Positions 27,582-37,276 of a DNA stretch of 64,000 bases are shown in pieces. Every line of letters begins with the position of its first letter. The stretch's first letter is position 1. This DNA comes from RUG369 sp050949645. GTDB lineage: Bacteria > Planctomycetota > Planctomycetia > Pirellulales > Thermoguttaceae. The notes beneath the pieces are model-generated. The model made no database searches, was not told the DNA's origin, and was given only the letters and a program-made list of their open reading frames with translations. The translations under genes were made by a program, and so were the position numbers. The stretch covers positions 1,426,001-1,490,000 of the forward strand of contig JBMNGC010000001.1 of assembly GCA_050949645.1 (NCBI GenBank), in the 5' to 3' direction.

Positions 27582-29690
27582 TCAGTGGATGCGCATGCCG
27601 GGGATCGCGCCTTCGTCGGGAGAGAGAACAAAAATGTCAGAACCGCCCGGCCCTGCTGCGACAATCATACCTTCGCTAAGACCAAATTTCATCTGACGCG
27701 GCTCGAGATTCGCAACGATCGTGACAAGTCGACCGACGAGCTTTTCAGGCTCAGGATACGCCGATTTGATCCCGGCTAAAACCTGGCGCGTCTCGGAACC
27801 GCCGAGGGAAATCGTCAACTTAAGAAGCTTGCGAGCCTCGGGAATATCTTCCGCTTCAATAATGCGACCAACGCGCAAGTCGACCTTCATGAAGTCGTCG
27901 AACGTAATCGTTTCGCCAAGCGGCTCGTCGCGCAGCGGCTGGTCCGAATCATTCCAAGACGTCGCGCTCGATTGTTCACAAGATTGGTCTTTTGTAGCTT
28001 CCCCTTGCAGATCGTCTTTCGAATCTTCGATCATCGCCTGAATTCCCTCCTTTGACAAGCGAGTCATCATATGAGTATATTTGTTGACTTTTGTACCCAG
28101 CAACGGAGTCTGAGCGTCGTCCCAGCTGGTAATTTTCGTATTGAGTAACTCTTCCGTCTTCTCGACGAGATCGGGCAGGATAGGCGCAAGATAGACGATA
28201 ATTTGACGGAACAGATTCAAACCGACCGTCACGACGTCTTGCAGCTTGCATTTCGCCGCCTCGCGCGCTTCGGGCGTCGCGGTCTCGTCCTTCTCAAGCT
28301 CCTTCCACTCTTTCCTGAGAACCCATGGCGCGCTGTTCTCAACGTACTGGTTCGCTCGGTAACCGCACTCGAGGATAAGACGCGTCGCCTTGGCGAAATC
28401 GCAGACCTCATACGCTTCGGCGATCTCCTCTGACTTTGAGGCCGCTTCCGCAAAGAGACCGCCGTCGTCAGGATAGGCTTCAGAAAGACCCGTCGCCTCC
28501 GCAAATTTCGCAGTACGACTCGCCAAGTTGACGACAACCCCAACAAGGTCTGCGTTCACCTTGTGCATCATCTCTTCAAAATTCAGGTCAAGGTCGTCGA
28601 CTCGACCAGTTGTCCTGGAGGAGAAGAAATAACGCAAGTACGACGGATCAAGGTGTTTCAGGTAGGTTCGAGCAAGGATGAACGTCCCCTTCGATTTGGA
28701 CATCTTTTCGCCGTCGACCGTAAGAAAACCGTGAATATGAACCTTCGTTGGAAGGTTGAAGTTTGCCGCCTTAAGCGTCGTCGGCCAGAACAGCGTATGG
28801 AAGTAAGTGATGTCCTTGCCGATGAAGTGGTGAATCTCAGTGTTCGGATTGCGCCACCAATCGTCGAGATCAACGCCGTTCTTCTCGCACCATTGCGCAG
28901 TAGAACCGATGTATCCGATCGGCGCGTCGTACCAAACGTACCAGTAATTTCCCGGAAAGTCTGGAATTTCGAATCCAAAGTAAGGCGCAGGCCTAGAAAT
29001 ATCCCACGGCGCGAGCGGCTCGTGGAGGAACTGTCCCTTAAGGTAATTAGCGACCTCGGGCTGCAACGCGCCGGAGTTCTCAACCCAATCGTCCAGGAAC
29101 GGACGCGCTCGCTCGACGTCGACGAAGAGGTGATCCGCCTTACGAAGCTCAAGGGACGCGCCCGAGATCGTGCTGCGTGGGTCGATCAGCTCGGTAGGAT
29201 TGTAGACGGCGCCGCATTCGCAACTGTCGCCATATTGATCCTCTTTTCCGCACGCGGGGCAAGTCCCCTTAATGTAACGGTCGGCGAGAAACCGCTTTTC
29301 AACGGGATCGTAGAACTGTTCGATCTCGCGCTGAATGATGAGATCCGATTTCCGCAACGCCTTCCAGATTTCATGGCAATATCGACGGCTATGTTCGGAA
29401 TGAGTGCTGCCGTAGTTGTCGAACTCAATATCGAACCCCGAAAAATCGGCAACGTGCGCTTTATTGACGCCAGCAATAAATTCCTCTTCCGTCATGCCGT
29501 GTTTCTTGGCAGAGATCGTGATCGCCGCGCCATGCGTGTCGTCGGCGCAGAAATATCGGCACTCCGCGCCGCGCATCTTCTGGAATCGAACCCAAACGTC
29601 TGTCTGAATGTATTCGACAAGATGTCCAATGTGGATATCGCCATTGGCGTAAGGGAGAGCGCTCGTTACAAGAATTTTTCTACCGCTCAT
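27582..29690 (-). CDS. metG: Methionyl-tRNA synthetase with C-terminal tRNA-binding domain
   Basis: About 702 residues. Class I motifs: SALPYANGDIHIGHLVEY (HIGH) at the start, a zinc knuckle TCPACGKEDQYGDSCECGA, and DGEKMSKSKGTF (KMSKS). The anticodon-binding helical domain (about residues 390-560) is followed by a Lys/Asp-rich linker and a C-terminal EMAPII/Trbp111-type OB fold (KVDLRVGRIIEAEDIPEARKLLKL to GMIVAAGPGG). ATG 29690 follows GGAGG at perfect spacing; the longer ORF start at 29756 adds a Ser/Thr-rich stretch unlike the family. Confidence 0.97.
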   Translation of the reverse strand: MSGRKILVTSALPYANGDIHIGHLVEYIQTDVWVRFQKMRGAECRYFCADDTHGAAITISAKKHGMTEEEFIAGVNKAHVADFSGFDIEFDNYGSTHSEHSRRYCHEIWKALRKSDLIIQREIEQFYDPVEKRFLADRYIKGTCPACGKEDQYGDSCECGAVYNPTELIDPRSTISGASLELRKADHLFVDVERARPFLDDWVENSGALQPEVANYLKGQFLHEPLAPWDISRPAPYFGFEIPDFPGNYWYVWYDAPIGYIGSTAQWCEKNGVDLDDWWRNPNTEIHHFIGKDITYFHTLFWPTTLKAANFNLPTKVHIHGFLTVDGEKMSKSKGTFILARTYLKHLDPSYLRYFFSSRTTGRVDDLDLNFEEMMHKVNADLVGVVVNLASRTAKFAEATGLSEAYPDDGGLFAEAASKSEEIAEAYEVCDFAKATRLILECGYRANQYVENSAPWVLRKEWKELEKDETATPEAREAAKCKLQDVVTVGLNLFRQIIVYLAPILPDLVEKTEELLNTKITSWDDAQTPLLGTKVNKYTHMMTRLSKEGIQAMIEDSKDDLQGEATKDQSCEQSSATSWNDSDQPLRDEPLGETITFDDFMKVDLRVGRIIEAEDIPEARKLLKLTISLGGSETRQVLAGIKSAYPEPEKLVGRLVTIVANLEPRQMKFGLSEGMIVAAGPGGSDIFVLSPDEGAIPGMRIH

Positions 29691-29856
29691 GATTCCTCCA
29701 GAATGCTTTGTCGATGACTTTGAAGGCGACGTCGAAGTTGGAGAATAGGAGCCCAAAAGAGAACGCCGCCGGAACGTAAGGTCCCATGACGCAAAGAAAG
29801 CCCGACAATTTCCACAGAAAAAACCGCAGAAATCCCCGGGCTCCCACGCCTGTTAA

Positions 29857-29884
29857 ATTCTACACCGACCCGAACGTTCGTCAA
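29857..29884 (-). promoter_or_regulatory. sigma70-like promoter of metG
   Basis: TTGACG, 16-bp spacer, TAGAAT on the minus strand, about 170 bp upstream of the ATG. Confidence 0.6.
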
Positions 29885-29923
29885 GTATAGAAGCGCACGC
29901 AACGCGTTTGCTAAATCGTCGCG

Positions 29924-32900
29924 TTATTTCATTTCTGACTCCTCAGAATCGCATACAACGCGGAATCCGACATCGAAAACGCGTTGCCACGGATAATATG
30001 TTTCCCTCGCGCTCGACGTCGCGCGATAGGGTCGATCGTGCCACGAACCGCCGCGAACAACGCGCTGGTCCGCCCCGGAGTCCATAAGCGCGACGCCATA
30101 ATTCGAACGCGAAACGCTCGAGGTCCATTCCGCGACGTTGCCATGCATATCATAGAGTCCCCACGCGTTGGGGAGATAGCTCCCAGAGCGCTCGGAAAGG
30201 AACCCGTTGTCGCAGAAACGACGATCCTTCGGAACCCAGTCGTCATAATAAGTAACGTTTACGAGAGGCCTGCGTTCGCGGAAGTAGTTATCGGAGATGA
30301 ACTCGATAAGCATTTGATCCGCAAGGTTCGCATGCTTTGAGAAATCCGTGTTCCAGTCGCCAAAGTTAAAGGGAGTCGTGGAGCCCGCGCGACACGCGTA
30401 CTCCCATTCGTCTTCGCTCGGAAGTCGGAACGTTCGACCCGTCTTGTCGGAGAGCCACTGGCAGAATGCGGTCGCTTCGTCCCAGGATACGCGACAAACT
30501 GGAAGAGCGGGCTCGTTAACAAAGAACCCACGGAAACCGTGAGACAGCCCCTGACGAGATTCAACTCGTGAATCGTGCTCAGGGTCAAAGACTTCAAACT
30601 GCGCGTTAGAAACCTCAAATGCGCCGACCCATAGCGGACGTTCGTCAGTTGATTTTGCCGGAATTAGTCTCAGCGTCAAAGCAATCGTTGGCGAAAGTTT
30701 GACCTTCATAACGTCGCCGTCGACAAAAACCTTAACGGGGGCGTTTGGATCGGTCGGTTTTTTGTCGGGGTTGTTCGGAACGAGGTAAGGTTCGCTCATA
30801 TGCCAGACCTCGGTCTTCTGGGCAACGCGATCCCAATCGGTACGGTTAGGAACTTCCCAGCCAACTTCAACGGGTTTACCCTGAATCGCTTTTTTGTCGA
30901 GCTTGCCAATCGTTGTTTCGAAGCGTTCGCGGAGCTCTTCGCCATCGGGGAACGCACGTTTGCCGGAGGCGACCTCTTTCAAAATCTCGCGTTCCCAGTC
31001 GGTAGCGTTCGGGTTGGAAGGAATGCGCATCCATTCAAGCTGGAGCAACGAACCAGACTGCTCAGGGTCATACTTTCGACCGCGCGCCTCTTCCGATTCG
31101 TCGTCGAAATTGGCGTACAGTTCCAGCAGATCTTTCCTGTGTTTATTCCACTTCGCGACGTTCTCAGCTCCCGCGAATTCATTCCACGTGCCATGATACG
31201 GAGCGTTCATATCAATCCACGTGATAATACGATCCCACGCGTCGGCGTCCATCTGAAGCCCGTAGTGACCGTTGGCAAGGATCTGGTACAGCTCCGTCGT
31301 GTTCGCGCTGAATTCCATCGGATTGAGGAGGAAATAGTCGCTCTCAATCCCGGGTCGTCGCACAAATGCCTGGAGGTTCATGTAAGAAGTTGAAAACTTT
31401 CCGACTCTGTCGTACGGAGCGCCCGTCTGCAACGCCGAGTGAAAGTCCTGAATGATATTGCCGCCATGGAGATCGAATGCGATCGCGCCCCAGCCATGAT
31501 CTTTGCCGTCATGGCAGGCGACGCAATAGTGATCGAGAACTGGCTGGACTTCGCGATCGAACGAGAAACCGCGCATCGGTCCGTTCCAATATCGGATTTT
31601 TTCAACGGAACTTGTTGTGAACGCAACGTTGGAAACGGCGCTCGTCTGATTCTCGTCCTCATGGCATCCGACGCAGGAGAGCGTCTCGCCCGGCATCGCG
31701 GTGAACCATGAACGCATCTGCTGAAGCGCCTGACCGTTTTCGTCGAGCGGTTGAATCGCAATGGGAACGTTTGCGGGGACCTCAAAGAGCGCGGAACCGT
31801 CTTCATTGACGGGCACGACTCCGAGCGTTTGGCGTACGTCCCATGGACCGTCAACTCCGATAATGGAGGTCGCGCCGCCAATCATTGGGTACAGGTAGCT
31901 GTAGGAATACAGGCGCAGATATTTAACCGTCCCGCGCGGAACATTCTTCAAACCGTCCCCGTAGTAGACGTCAGCGCAGTACACCGTCGCGTCTTGTCTG
32001 GAAAGGTCGACGCGATCCTGCATAGCGGGCGGGCGGTCCGTCTCGCGCCATGGAGTGGGTTCAAAGCATGCGAAGTTTTCGTTTTCCGCAAGAAGATACA
32101 TATTGTCAAATCGGTCGACGAGATAGAGACCCCATAGCGCTTCCCGGTTCGGCTGCGCGGCGACGAGGTAATAATCCTCGCTCAGCGGGAACGGATGAAG
32201 GTACTTCGGCCAGCTTTCGTCCGCAATATTGTCGCCCCAAAGAGTTGAATGATATTTGGGGTCGGTTCGAGATTCAACCTTCTTGGGGTATCCGCAGATG
32301 CGTTCGACCGCCCCTTGAGTCTCTTTGCGCCCCTTTTGAACGTCGAAGAGAACGAGCTCGCCCATTCGGGAAACGCCGTGATGCCCCGTGACAATGCAGC
32401 AGAACTTTGACGTTGAGTCCGGAATCGGACGCGCGTACATCATCGAGACGGGCCAGAGCGAATTTGACGCGTAGTGCGCGCGCTGGTTCGTGCCGTCGGG
32501 GTTCATCTGGAAGAGAAGTCGGCCGGGCACGTGCGGAATATCGGTATATTCCCAGCGCAGGTACATAACGCGACCGTCGGGCACGAGCGTCGGTTGCCAG
32601 TTGTGCTCCTGGTCGAAGGTCAGACGACGAATTGAGTTATCGGAAGCGTTAAGCTTGAACGTATTCGTAACGCGAGTTTCTCCCGAAACGCACGGAACGG
32701 CGATGTAACATGCCGAGGACGTAAAAATGATGGAATCGTCGGGCATATAACAGGCGTCGTAACTGTCGGCGTCGGGGAAGAGCGGAAGCTTCGGCTTCAT
32801 CGTCTCGTCGGTCGGCTTATTCTCTTGAGCCGCGTTGAGATCGAGCTCAAAAACATTCCAACGGCGATCGCGTCCCATCGAGGAGACGAGCGCTTTTTCG

Positions 32901-34351
32901 GCGTCAAAATGCAAGTCCAGATCGCCGAGGAACGTGGGATAGTCCGGCTTGAAGAGCGTTGCCGCCTCAGGGGCGACGTCAGCGTCGGCGGCGATTTGCG
33001 CGTCGATTTCATCGGGATCAGACTCGTAAAAGACAAAGGGAAGCTTAAGCGTCTTGAGCGTGTCGTCAAACCCATGCGGATTCAGGACGCAGTTACTCTG
33101 ATAATTTTGAGGCAATCCCAAATCGGAGGCGTTGCGCTGGACGAAGATCAGCTTATCAAAGTCCAGAATCGGGTTAGCCAAGCCGACGCGCGCATAGAGA
33201 CGCGACGCCACAAGATAAAGCTCAGCGCACTTGAGCGCGGCCTCGTCGGTTTTTTCAGATTTATACGCGTCGAATGCAAGCTCGCCGCGCTCGCGCAGGT
33301 CGTCGATCTTCGCGAGCGTCTGCGAGAGATAATCGTCTTCTCCGGAATCCTGACGGTAACGCTCGATCGCGTCCGCCGAGCGATCAAGCTCCTTGACAAA
33401 CCGTGACTTCCGCGCGGTAAAGAGTTCAAGCGCCGGCGCCTTTGACGCCGCGGCGTCTCCAGACGCGGCGATCGTAACACGAATGTATACCGCCGGATCG
33501 AAATTTTCAAGTTCGGTTTCATCTGCCGACGTAGAGACGAACATTTCCGGGACGTAGGTCAATTCGTCGAAAAAGTCGACGTTTTGCACGTCGGCGCCAA
33601 AGGGAGTCGCTGAAGCTTCAAGTTGGATCGAGTCTTTAGGAACAAGCGCGAGCGCCGTTTCGCCGGCAAAGTGATCGCTAAAGGTCTCGCCGCTTTCACG
33701 TCGCAGGTAGCGGTCTCGGGCAATATATTCATACCAACCGCCGCTCCAGACGCTTGGTTTCCACCCTTCCTCGCTCTTGAGCTTATCCTCTGCAATCGAC
33801 CTCGGGACGTTCCAGTTCGACGTCATGTCAAATTTCGGGACAAGTTTGAACGCGCTGAAGTGCGGAATATCGGGCGAAAAAGCGCGAATGGTGATCGTAT
33901 GCTTCCCTGCCGTCACCCCGACGAGGTCTGCTTGACGCTCCCAGGTTGACTCGCTCGTGAGCCAACTTCCGTTGATACCCGCTAAAACCTCGTTAGAGAC
34001 GACGACTCCGTCAAACTCAAGGGTAAGGGGTCGGGAATCGCATGCGCTGTAAAACGCCCAAAATTCGTAGTCCCCCGATTCCGGAAAATCAATCTCAAAA
34101 TCGGCATGGGAATCTTGAGGGTTGGGACCGGGGGAAAGCGCGATATACTTGTCAGAGTATGGGAGACCGCGCAACTGCATATCGCCGCCGGTAAACCATT
34201 CGGCTCGGAACGTAAGCGGCTGGCGCGCGTCAAACTCCTGCGCTGAAACGAAAGATCTGGAAAACGGACCAAAGAGCGAAAGAATTGTCAGGAACGTCGT
34301 TGCAGAAAGTACTCGGCGCGCAAAACGCAACAATTTAGAGGTGTTTCTCAT
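29924..34351 (-). CDS. Giant exported protein: hydrazine-synthase-alpha-like di-CxxCH region fused to SUMF1 domain
   Basis: About 1475 residues with a signal peptide (RFARRVLSATTFLTILSLFGPFSRSFVSAQ). Residues 30-170 look like a carbohydrate-binding-type beta-sandwich (GDYEFWAFYSACDSRPLTLEFDGV). The middle carries beta-propeller/PD40-like strands (ALVSSMGRDRRWNVFELDL, TFDQEHNWQPTLVPDGRVMYLRWEYTD). Two CxxCH motifs follow, SCVGCHEDE (about residue 890) and YCVACHDGKDHG (about 940), in the context MPGETLSCVGCHE typical of HZS-alpha-like proteins. The last 240 residues form a formylglycine-generating-enzyme fold (VSWDEATAFCQWLSDKTGRTFRLPSEDEWEYACRAG, LYDMHGNVAEWTSS, RVVRGGSWHDRPY). The redox or modifying role is unknown. 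ATG 34351 starts the signal peptide, with AGGTGATGAG just before it. Confidence 0.82.
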   Translation of the reverse strand: MRNTSKLLRFARRVLSATTFLTILSLFGPFSRSFVSAQEFDARQPLTFRAEWFTGGDMQLRGLPYSDKYIALSPGPNPQDSHADFEIDFPESGDYEFWAFYSACDSRPLTLEFDGVVVSNEVLAGINGSWLTSESTWERQADLVGVTAGKHTITIRAFSPDIPHFSAFKLVPKFDMTSNWNVPRSIAEDKLKSEEGWKPSVWSGGWYEYIARDRYLRRESGETFSDHFAGETALALVPKDSIQLEASATPFGADVQNVDFFDELTYVPEMFVSTSADETELENFDPAVYIRVTIAASGDAAASKAPALELFTARKSRFVKELDRSADAIERYRQDSGEDDYLSQTLAKIDDLRERGELAFDAYKSEKTDEAALKCAELYLVASRLYARVGLANPILDFDKLIFVQRNASDLGLPQNYQSNCVLNPHGFDDTLKTLKLPFVFYESDPDEIDAQIAADADVAPEAATLFKPDYPTFLGDLDLHFDAEKALVSSMGRDRRWNVFELDLNAAQENKPTDETMKPKLPLFPDADSYDACYMPDDSIIFTSSACYIAVPCVSGETRVTNTFKLNASDNSIRRLTFDQEHNWQPTLVPDGRVMYLRWEYTDIPHVPGRLLFQMNPDGTNQRAHYASNSLWPVSMMYARPIPDSTSKFCCIVTGHHGVSRMGELVLFDVQKGRKETQGAVERICGYPKKVESRTDPKYHSTLWGDNIADESWPKYLHPFPLSEDYYLVAAQPNREALWGLYLVDRFDNMYLLAENENFACFEPTPWRETDRPPAMQDRVDLSRQDATVYCADVYYGDGLKNVPRGTVKYLRLYSYSYLYPMIGGATSIIGVDGPWDVRQTLGVVPVNEDGSALFEVPANVPIAIQPLDENGQALQQMRSWFTAMPGETLSCVGCHEDENQTSAVSNVAFTTSSVEKIRYWNGPMRGFSFDREVQPVLDHYCVACHDGKDHGWGAIAFDLHGGNIIQDFHSALQTGAPYDRVGKFSTSYMNLQAFVRRPGIESDYFLLNPMEFSANTTELYQILANGHYGLQMDADAWDRIITWIDMNAPYHGTWNEFAGAENVAKWNKHRKDLLELYANFDDESEEARGRKYDPEQSGSLLQLEWMRIPSNPNATDWEREILKEVASGKRAFPDGEELRERFETTIGKLDKKAIQGKPVEVGWEVPNRTDWDRVAQKTEVWHMSEPYLVPNNPDKKPTDPNAPVKVFVDGDVMKVKLSPTIALTLRLIPAKSTDERPLWVGAFEVSNAQFEVFDPEHDSRVESRQGLSHGFRGFFVNEPALPVCRVSWDEATAFCQWLSDKTGRTFRLPSEDEWEYACRAGSTTPFNFGDWNTDFSKHANLADQMLIEFISDNYFRERRPLVNVTYYDDWVPKDRRFCDNGFLSERSGSYLPNAWGLYDMHGNVAEWTSSVSRSNYGVALMDSGADQRVVRGGSWHDRPYRATSSARETYYPWQRVFDVGFRVVCDSEESEMK

Positions 34352-34459
34352 CTCATCACCTGTCCTTATATTTTCCGGCGTCAAAGGACAACCAACCTCA
34401 AGCCGTCGGCAACGCCGTAAGCCCGACAGAAAACTGGTGGAAAATCCCCGCCCGTTACA

Positions 34460-34488
34460 ATTATACGCGCCGCCTAAGTGAGATTCAA
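34460..34488 (-). promoter_or_regulatory. sigma70-like promoter of the giant haem/SUMF1 gene
   Basis: TTGAAT, 17-bp spacer, perfect TATAAT on the minus strand, giving a leader of roughly 100 nt. Confidence 0.65.
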
Positions 34489-34659
34489 CATTAAGATAAA
34501 CAGTCATGCGCACAGTCGCGCAACGCTTCCTTATTCTTGCCTAAGAAAGTTCATGCCGCTCCTATTTCCAGAGCGCGATAGAGAAACCGACAATATGCGC
34601 GACAAAGACGCTCAATGTCTACAAAACAGCTTAAAAACCTTAAAAACAAACATAAAAGA

Positions 34660-34688
34660 TTGACGGCAAAGGCTCGGGGTTCTACAAT
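34660..34688 (+). promoter_or_regulatory. sigma70-like promoter of the exported paralogue pair
   Basis: TTGACG, 17-bp spacer, TACAAT, 80 bp before the start codon. Confidence 0.65.
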
Positions 34689-34769
34689 GCGACTGTATAG
34701 ACTCGCGGACGTTAAGAAGGCTTGTCGATTAAGGCATTTTGAACTGAGTTCAGGTAACGGGGAAATCTT

Positions 34770-36077
34770 ATGACGCATTTGTCGATTCTCTCGCGACGCT
34801 CATACGTTCTGGCGTTGATCGTCGCTCTATTCATTTTTGCGTGTCAGACGACTGGCGTCGAGGCGCAGACGACCAGGGGCGACAGACAGCAACGCGACAT
34901 GTACGAAGGACTCGAACCGATCGCGCCTTTTATCGACGCCAATACTCTTGCAGTCGCTCGATTCGACGTGGACCGAATCGATTACGGCGTCTTCAACAAG
35001 ACGCTCAAGGTCTGTTTCGAAAGACTCTTAACGAATCTCCAATTTGCCGAAGAGGACGCCGCGGAGTGCCGAAAAGCATTCGAAGCGACCGCAACGGCGC
35101 TCACGAACGAGCTGAAAAGCAAAGTTGAGGAATTTAAAGTCAGGACAGGTCTCGCAGACGTCTATTACATCCTTCAGACAACGCGCGGCGACGGCGCCTG
35201 CTTCATTGCTCCCGTCGGGAATATCACGGCCAAGCAACAGGAAGAATGCAAACGAATCGCCGAAAGTTTTCATCTGAACTGCGCGCTTTACCAGAAGAAT
35301 TTCATGGTCGCGACAAGGGCGCCCCTCACGGAATTTGGAGCCTATTACAGGAACTTCAAACCAGAATCAAACAAGACTCTTAATTCGGCGATCGCGAAAA
35401 ACGCCGATAAGTGCCTCGCATGGTATTGCGGTCGTCTCAAGATTCGTCCGCTTTTCCACGCCACATCCACCGACGGTCCCGCCTCGGCGCGCGTCCGCCA
35501 ATATGATCCTTTCGCCAATTCTCCGCGTGCAGTCAAGGCGCTCGTTGAAGCGTTTGACGCCTCTTTTGTCGACGGTTCTGGATACTTTGACGCGTCGACG
35601 TTAAGCGTTGGCTACTCGTTGCAGTTCACCAGCGCTCTTAACGCGGGTCGATTTCGCAACGCGCTTCTTGCCGTCGCCGACGCTTTCAGCAACTTCTACT
35701 TCAAAAAAATCGAACAGGATCCGTTGCAAGTCGCTGACGCCAGTTTAACGCCCGGCGCGACTGTCGCGTCGTGGAATCCTTCCTTCATAAAATTCTCCAA
35801 CACCTTCGGGATTGTGAAAGAATTCTATGCCGGCTCCTTCGAAACGTTCGTTCCGAAACAATCAGAAAGTCGTCTCACATTTGAACACAGCGCCGAACAG
35901 GAAGTTGCGAAGTTTGGCCCCGTCACGTTCGGACTTTTAGCCACCTACGACTTCATCTTTTCGGACGCCGCCAACGAGCCGCAGTTTGAAGACTTTGGAG
36001 GATCGGGTATTCAGTTCGATTCCAACGATATGGAAGAATTTGAACCCTCCACTTCTCCCTTTAAACGAGTTGATTAG
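34770..36077 (+). CDS. Exported protein of unknown function, paralogue 1
   Basis: 435 residues. An N-terminal signal (YVLALIVALFIFACQTTGVEAQ) fits either a lipoprotein (FAC) or type I cleavage after VEA. The mature part begins IAPFIDANTLAVARFDVDRIDYGVF, then a helical stretch and DVYYILQTTRGDGACFIAPVG, suggesting repeated alpha/beta units. The order of these elements matches the next gene (TFLVVRIDLTEIDPNALSNTL; IFIVMQTLDPASVRIFIPG), so the two are divergent tandem paralogues. The C-terminus is acidic (FDSNDMEEFEPS). I do not recognise a family. A consensus-like promoter lies 80 bp upstream. Confidence 0.75.
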   Translation: MTHLSILSRRSYVLALIVALFIFACQTTGVEAQTTRGDRQQRDMYEGLEPIAPFIDANTLAVARFDVDRIDYGVFNKTLKVCFERLLTNLQFAEEDAAECRKAFEATATALTNELKSKVEEFKVRTGLADVYYILQTTRGDGACFIAPVGNITAKQQEECKRIAESFHLNCALYQKNFMVATRAPLTEFGAYYRNFKPESNKTLNSAIAKNADKCLAWYCGRLKIRPLFHATSTDGPASARVRQYDPFANSPRAVKALVEAFDASFVDGSGYFDASTLSVGYSLQFTSALNAGRFRNALLAVADAFSNFYFKKIEQDPLQVADASLTPGATVASWNPSFIKFSNTFGIVKEFYAGSFETFVPKQSESRLTFEHSAEQEVAKFGPVTFGLLATYDFIFSDAANEPQFEDFGGSGIQFDSNDMEEFEPSTSPFKRVD

Positions 36078-36111
36078 CCCTTCATTGCCAGCGACAGCGC
36101 CATATGAAACC

Positions 36112-37182
36112 ATGTTCAAGCGAAAATCTCCCATGAACCATAGAATTACAGCGTTCCTGCTCGCTCTTGCTTGCTTCGTCGCAGTTCCTTCCGTCGGGTT
36201 AGCTCAGGGCACGGACTCCCTCGTAAAGTCGGCGTATGATCGCATCGAGGATTACGTCAACAACCAAACGTTCCTGGTTGTCCGCATTGATCTTACAGAA
36301 ATTGACCCTAACGCTCTCTCGAACACGCTGGAATCCGTCTATGTCAATTTTCTGAATGAACGCGGTTTCTCCGATACAAGGATAAGCTCAAGCAGACGTG
36401 AATTCCGCGCAGCGCTCAATAATATGGATGAAGTGGTCGAAGTCGGACAACAGTATCGCGACACGTTCGGTATACGCGAAATTTTCATTGTCATGCAAAC
36501 GCTTGATCCTGCGTCCGTGCGCATATTCATTCCGGGGCGTCAAACCCAGCCGATAGATCCCCTGAGCATGACTATTAGCGCTAATCTTGGACTCAGCCCT
36601 GTCGAAGGCGCTTCAGGACACTTGTTTACGAAAGATCCAACTTCCAATGTCCAAGGAAAATTCATCCCTTCCATGAATGCGCAACTCAAGCGGTTCTACG
36701 AAAACGACGCTTTTGGCGCCGTTCAAATCTTCTGCTCGACGATGAGCCTTGAGACGATATATCGCCACCTCTGCGAACGACGTGCGGAAGACGATGAGGA
36801 GATTGTCGTTCCAGACGATCTGAAAAAAACCTTCGACCTCTTTGATCAATATTTCCAGAACCTCAATATCTCGATTGACGTTAACAATCTTACGATCAAA
36901 GGAGCGTTTGTCTTCACGAACGCGGAACGTGCGGAAACCGCGCGTAAAAGCCTTGAAACGTTCGTTCTAGCGGGGACCGACGTGCTCGCTAGAGACGCGG
37001 CCGGCTTTGGGCAATCGGACGAGACGTCGCAGAAATATCACCTTCGCCCTCTCGCCCATTCTTTACGGCACGCCTCGAAAAGGGCTGTTATTCCCAAACG
37101 CTCCGCGAACTCCCTCGTCTTCGAGTTCACCCCTGATTCTAAAGACTTCTGGTCAAACACGTGCACGTTGTTAAGCTTCTGA
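36112..37182 (+). CDS. Exported protein of unknown function, paralogue 2
   Basis: About 356 residues. Signal peptide ITAFLLALACFVAVPSVGLAQ. The mature region repeats the architecture of the preceding gene: YDRIEDYVNNQTFLVVRIDLTEID, then a helical segment and REIFIVMQTLD. A second half has ISIDVNNLTIKGAFVFTNAERAETARKSLETFV, a two-layer alpha/beta pattern. ATG 36112 or 36133 both give a sensible signal peptide; the frame is open further upstream into the previous gene but that part overlaps real coding sequence. The 34-bp gap indicates co-transcription with paralogue 1. Confidence 0.75.
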   Translation: MFKRKSPMNHRITAFLLALACFVAVPSVGLAQGTDSLVKSAYDRIEDYVNNQTFLVVRIDLTEIDPNALSNTLESVYVNFLNERGFSDTRISSSRREFRAALNNMDEVVEVGQQYRDTFGIREIFIVMQTLDPASVRIFIPGRQTQPIDPLSMTISANLGLSPVEGASGHLFTKDPTSNVQGKFIPSMNAQLKRFYENDAFGAVQIFCSTMSLETIYRHLCERRAEDDEEIVVPDDLKKTFDLFDQYFQNLNISIDVNNLTIKGAFVFTNAERAETARKSLETFVLAGTDVLARDAAGFGQSDETSQKYHLRPLAHSLRHASKRAVIPKRSANSLVFEFTPDSKDFWSNTCTLLSF

Positions 37183-37276
37183 CGCAGCGAGCGTCTCTTT
37201 AACGTCCATCACGACAAAGGCGCACGACCTGTTCCTCTTCGGCCGGCGCCCCTTACTCAAATAATATCAAACGATC

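Larger units (their letters stand above)
34352..34769. other. Divergent promoter region
   Basis: 418 bp between divergent exported-protein genes. It holds a good promoter for each direction (34460 minus, 34660 plus) separated by an A-rich stretch. No gene seen. Confidence 0.5.
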
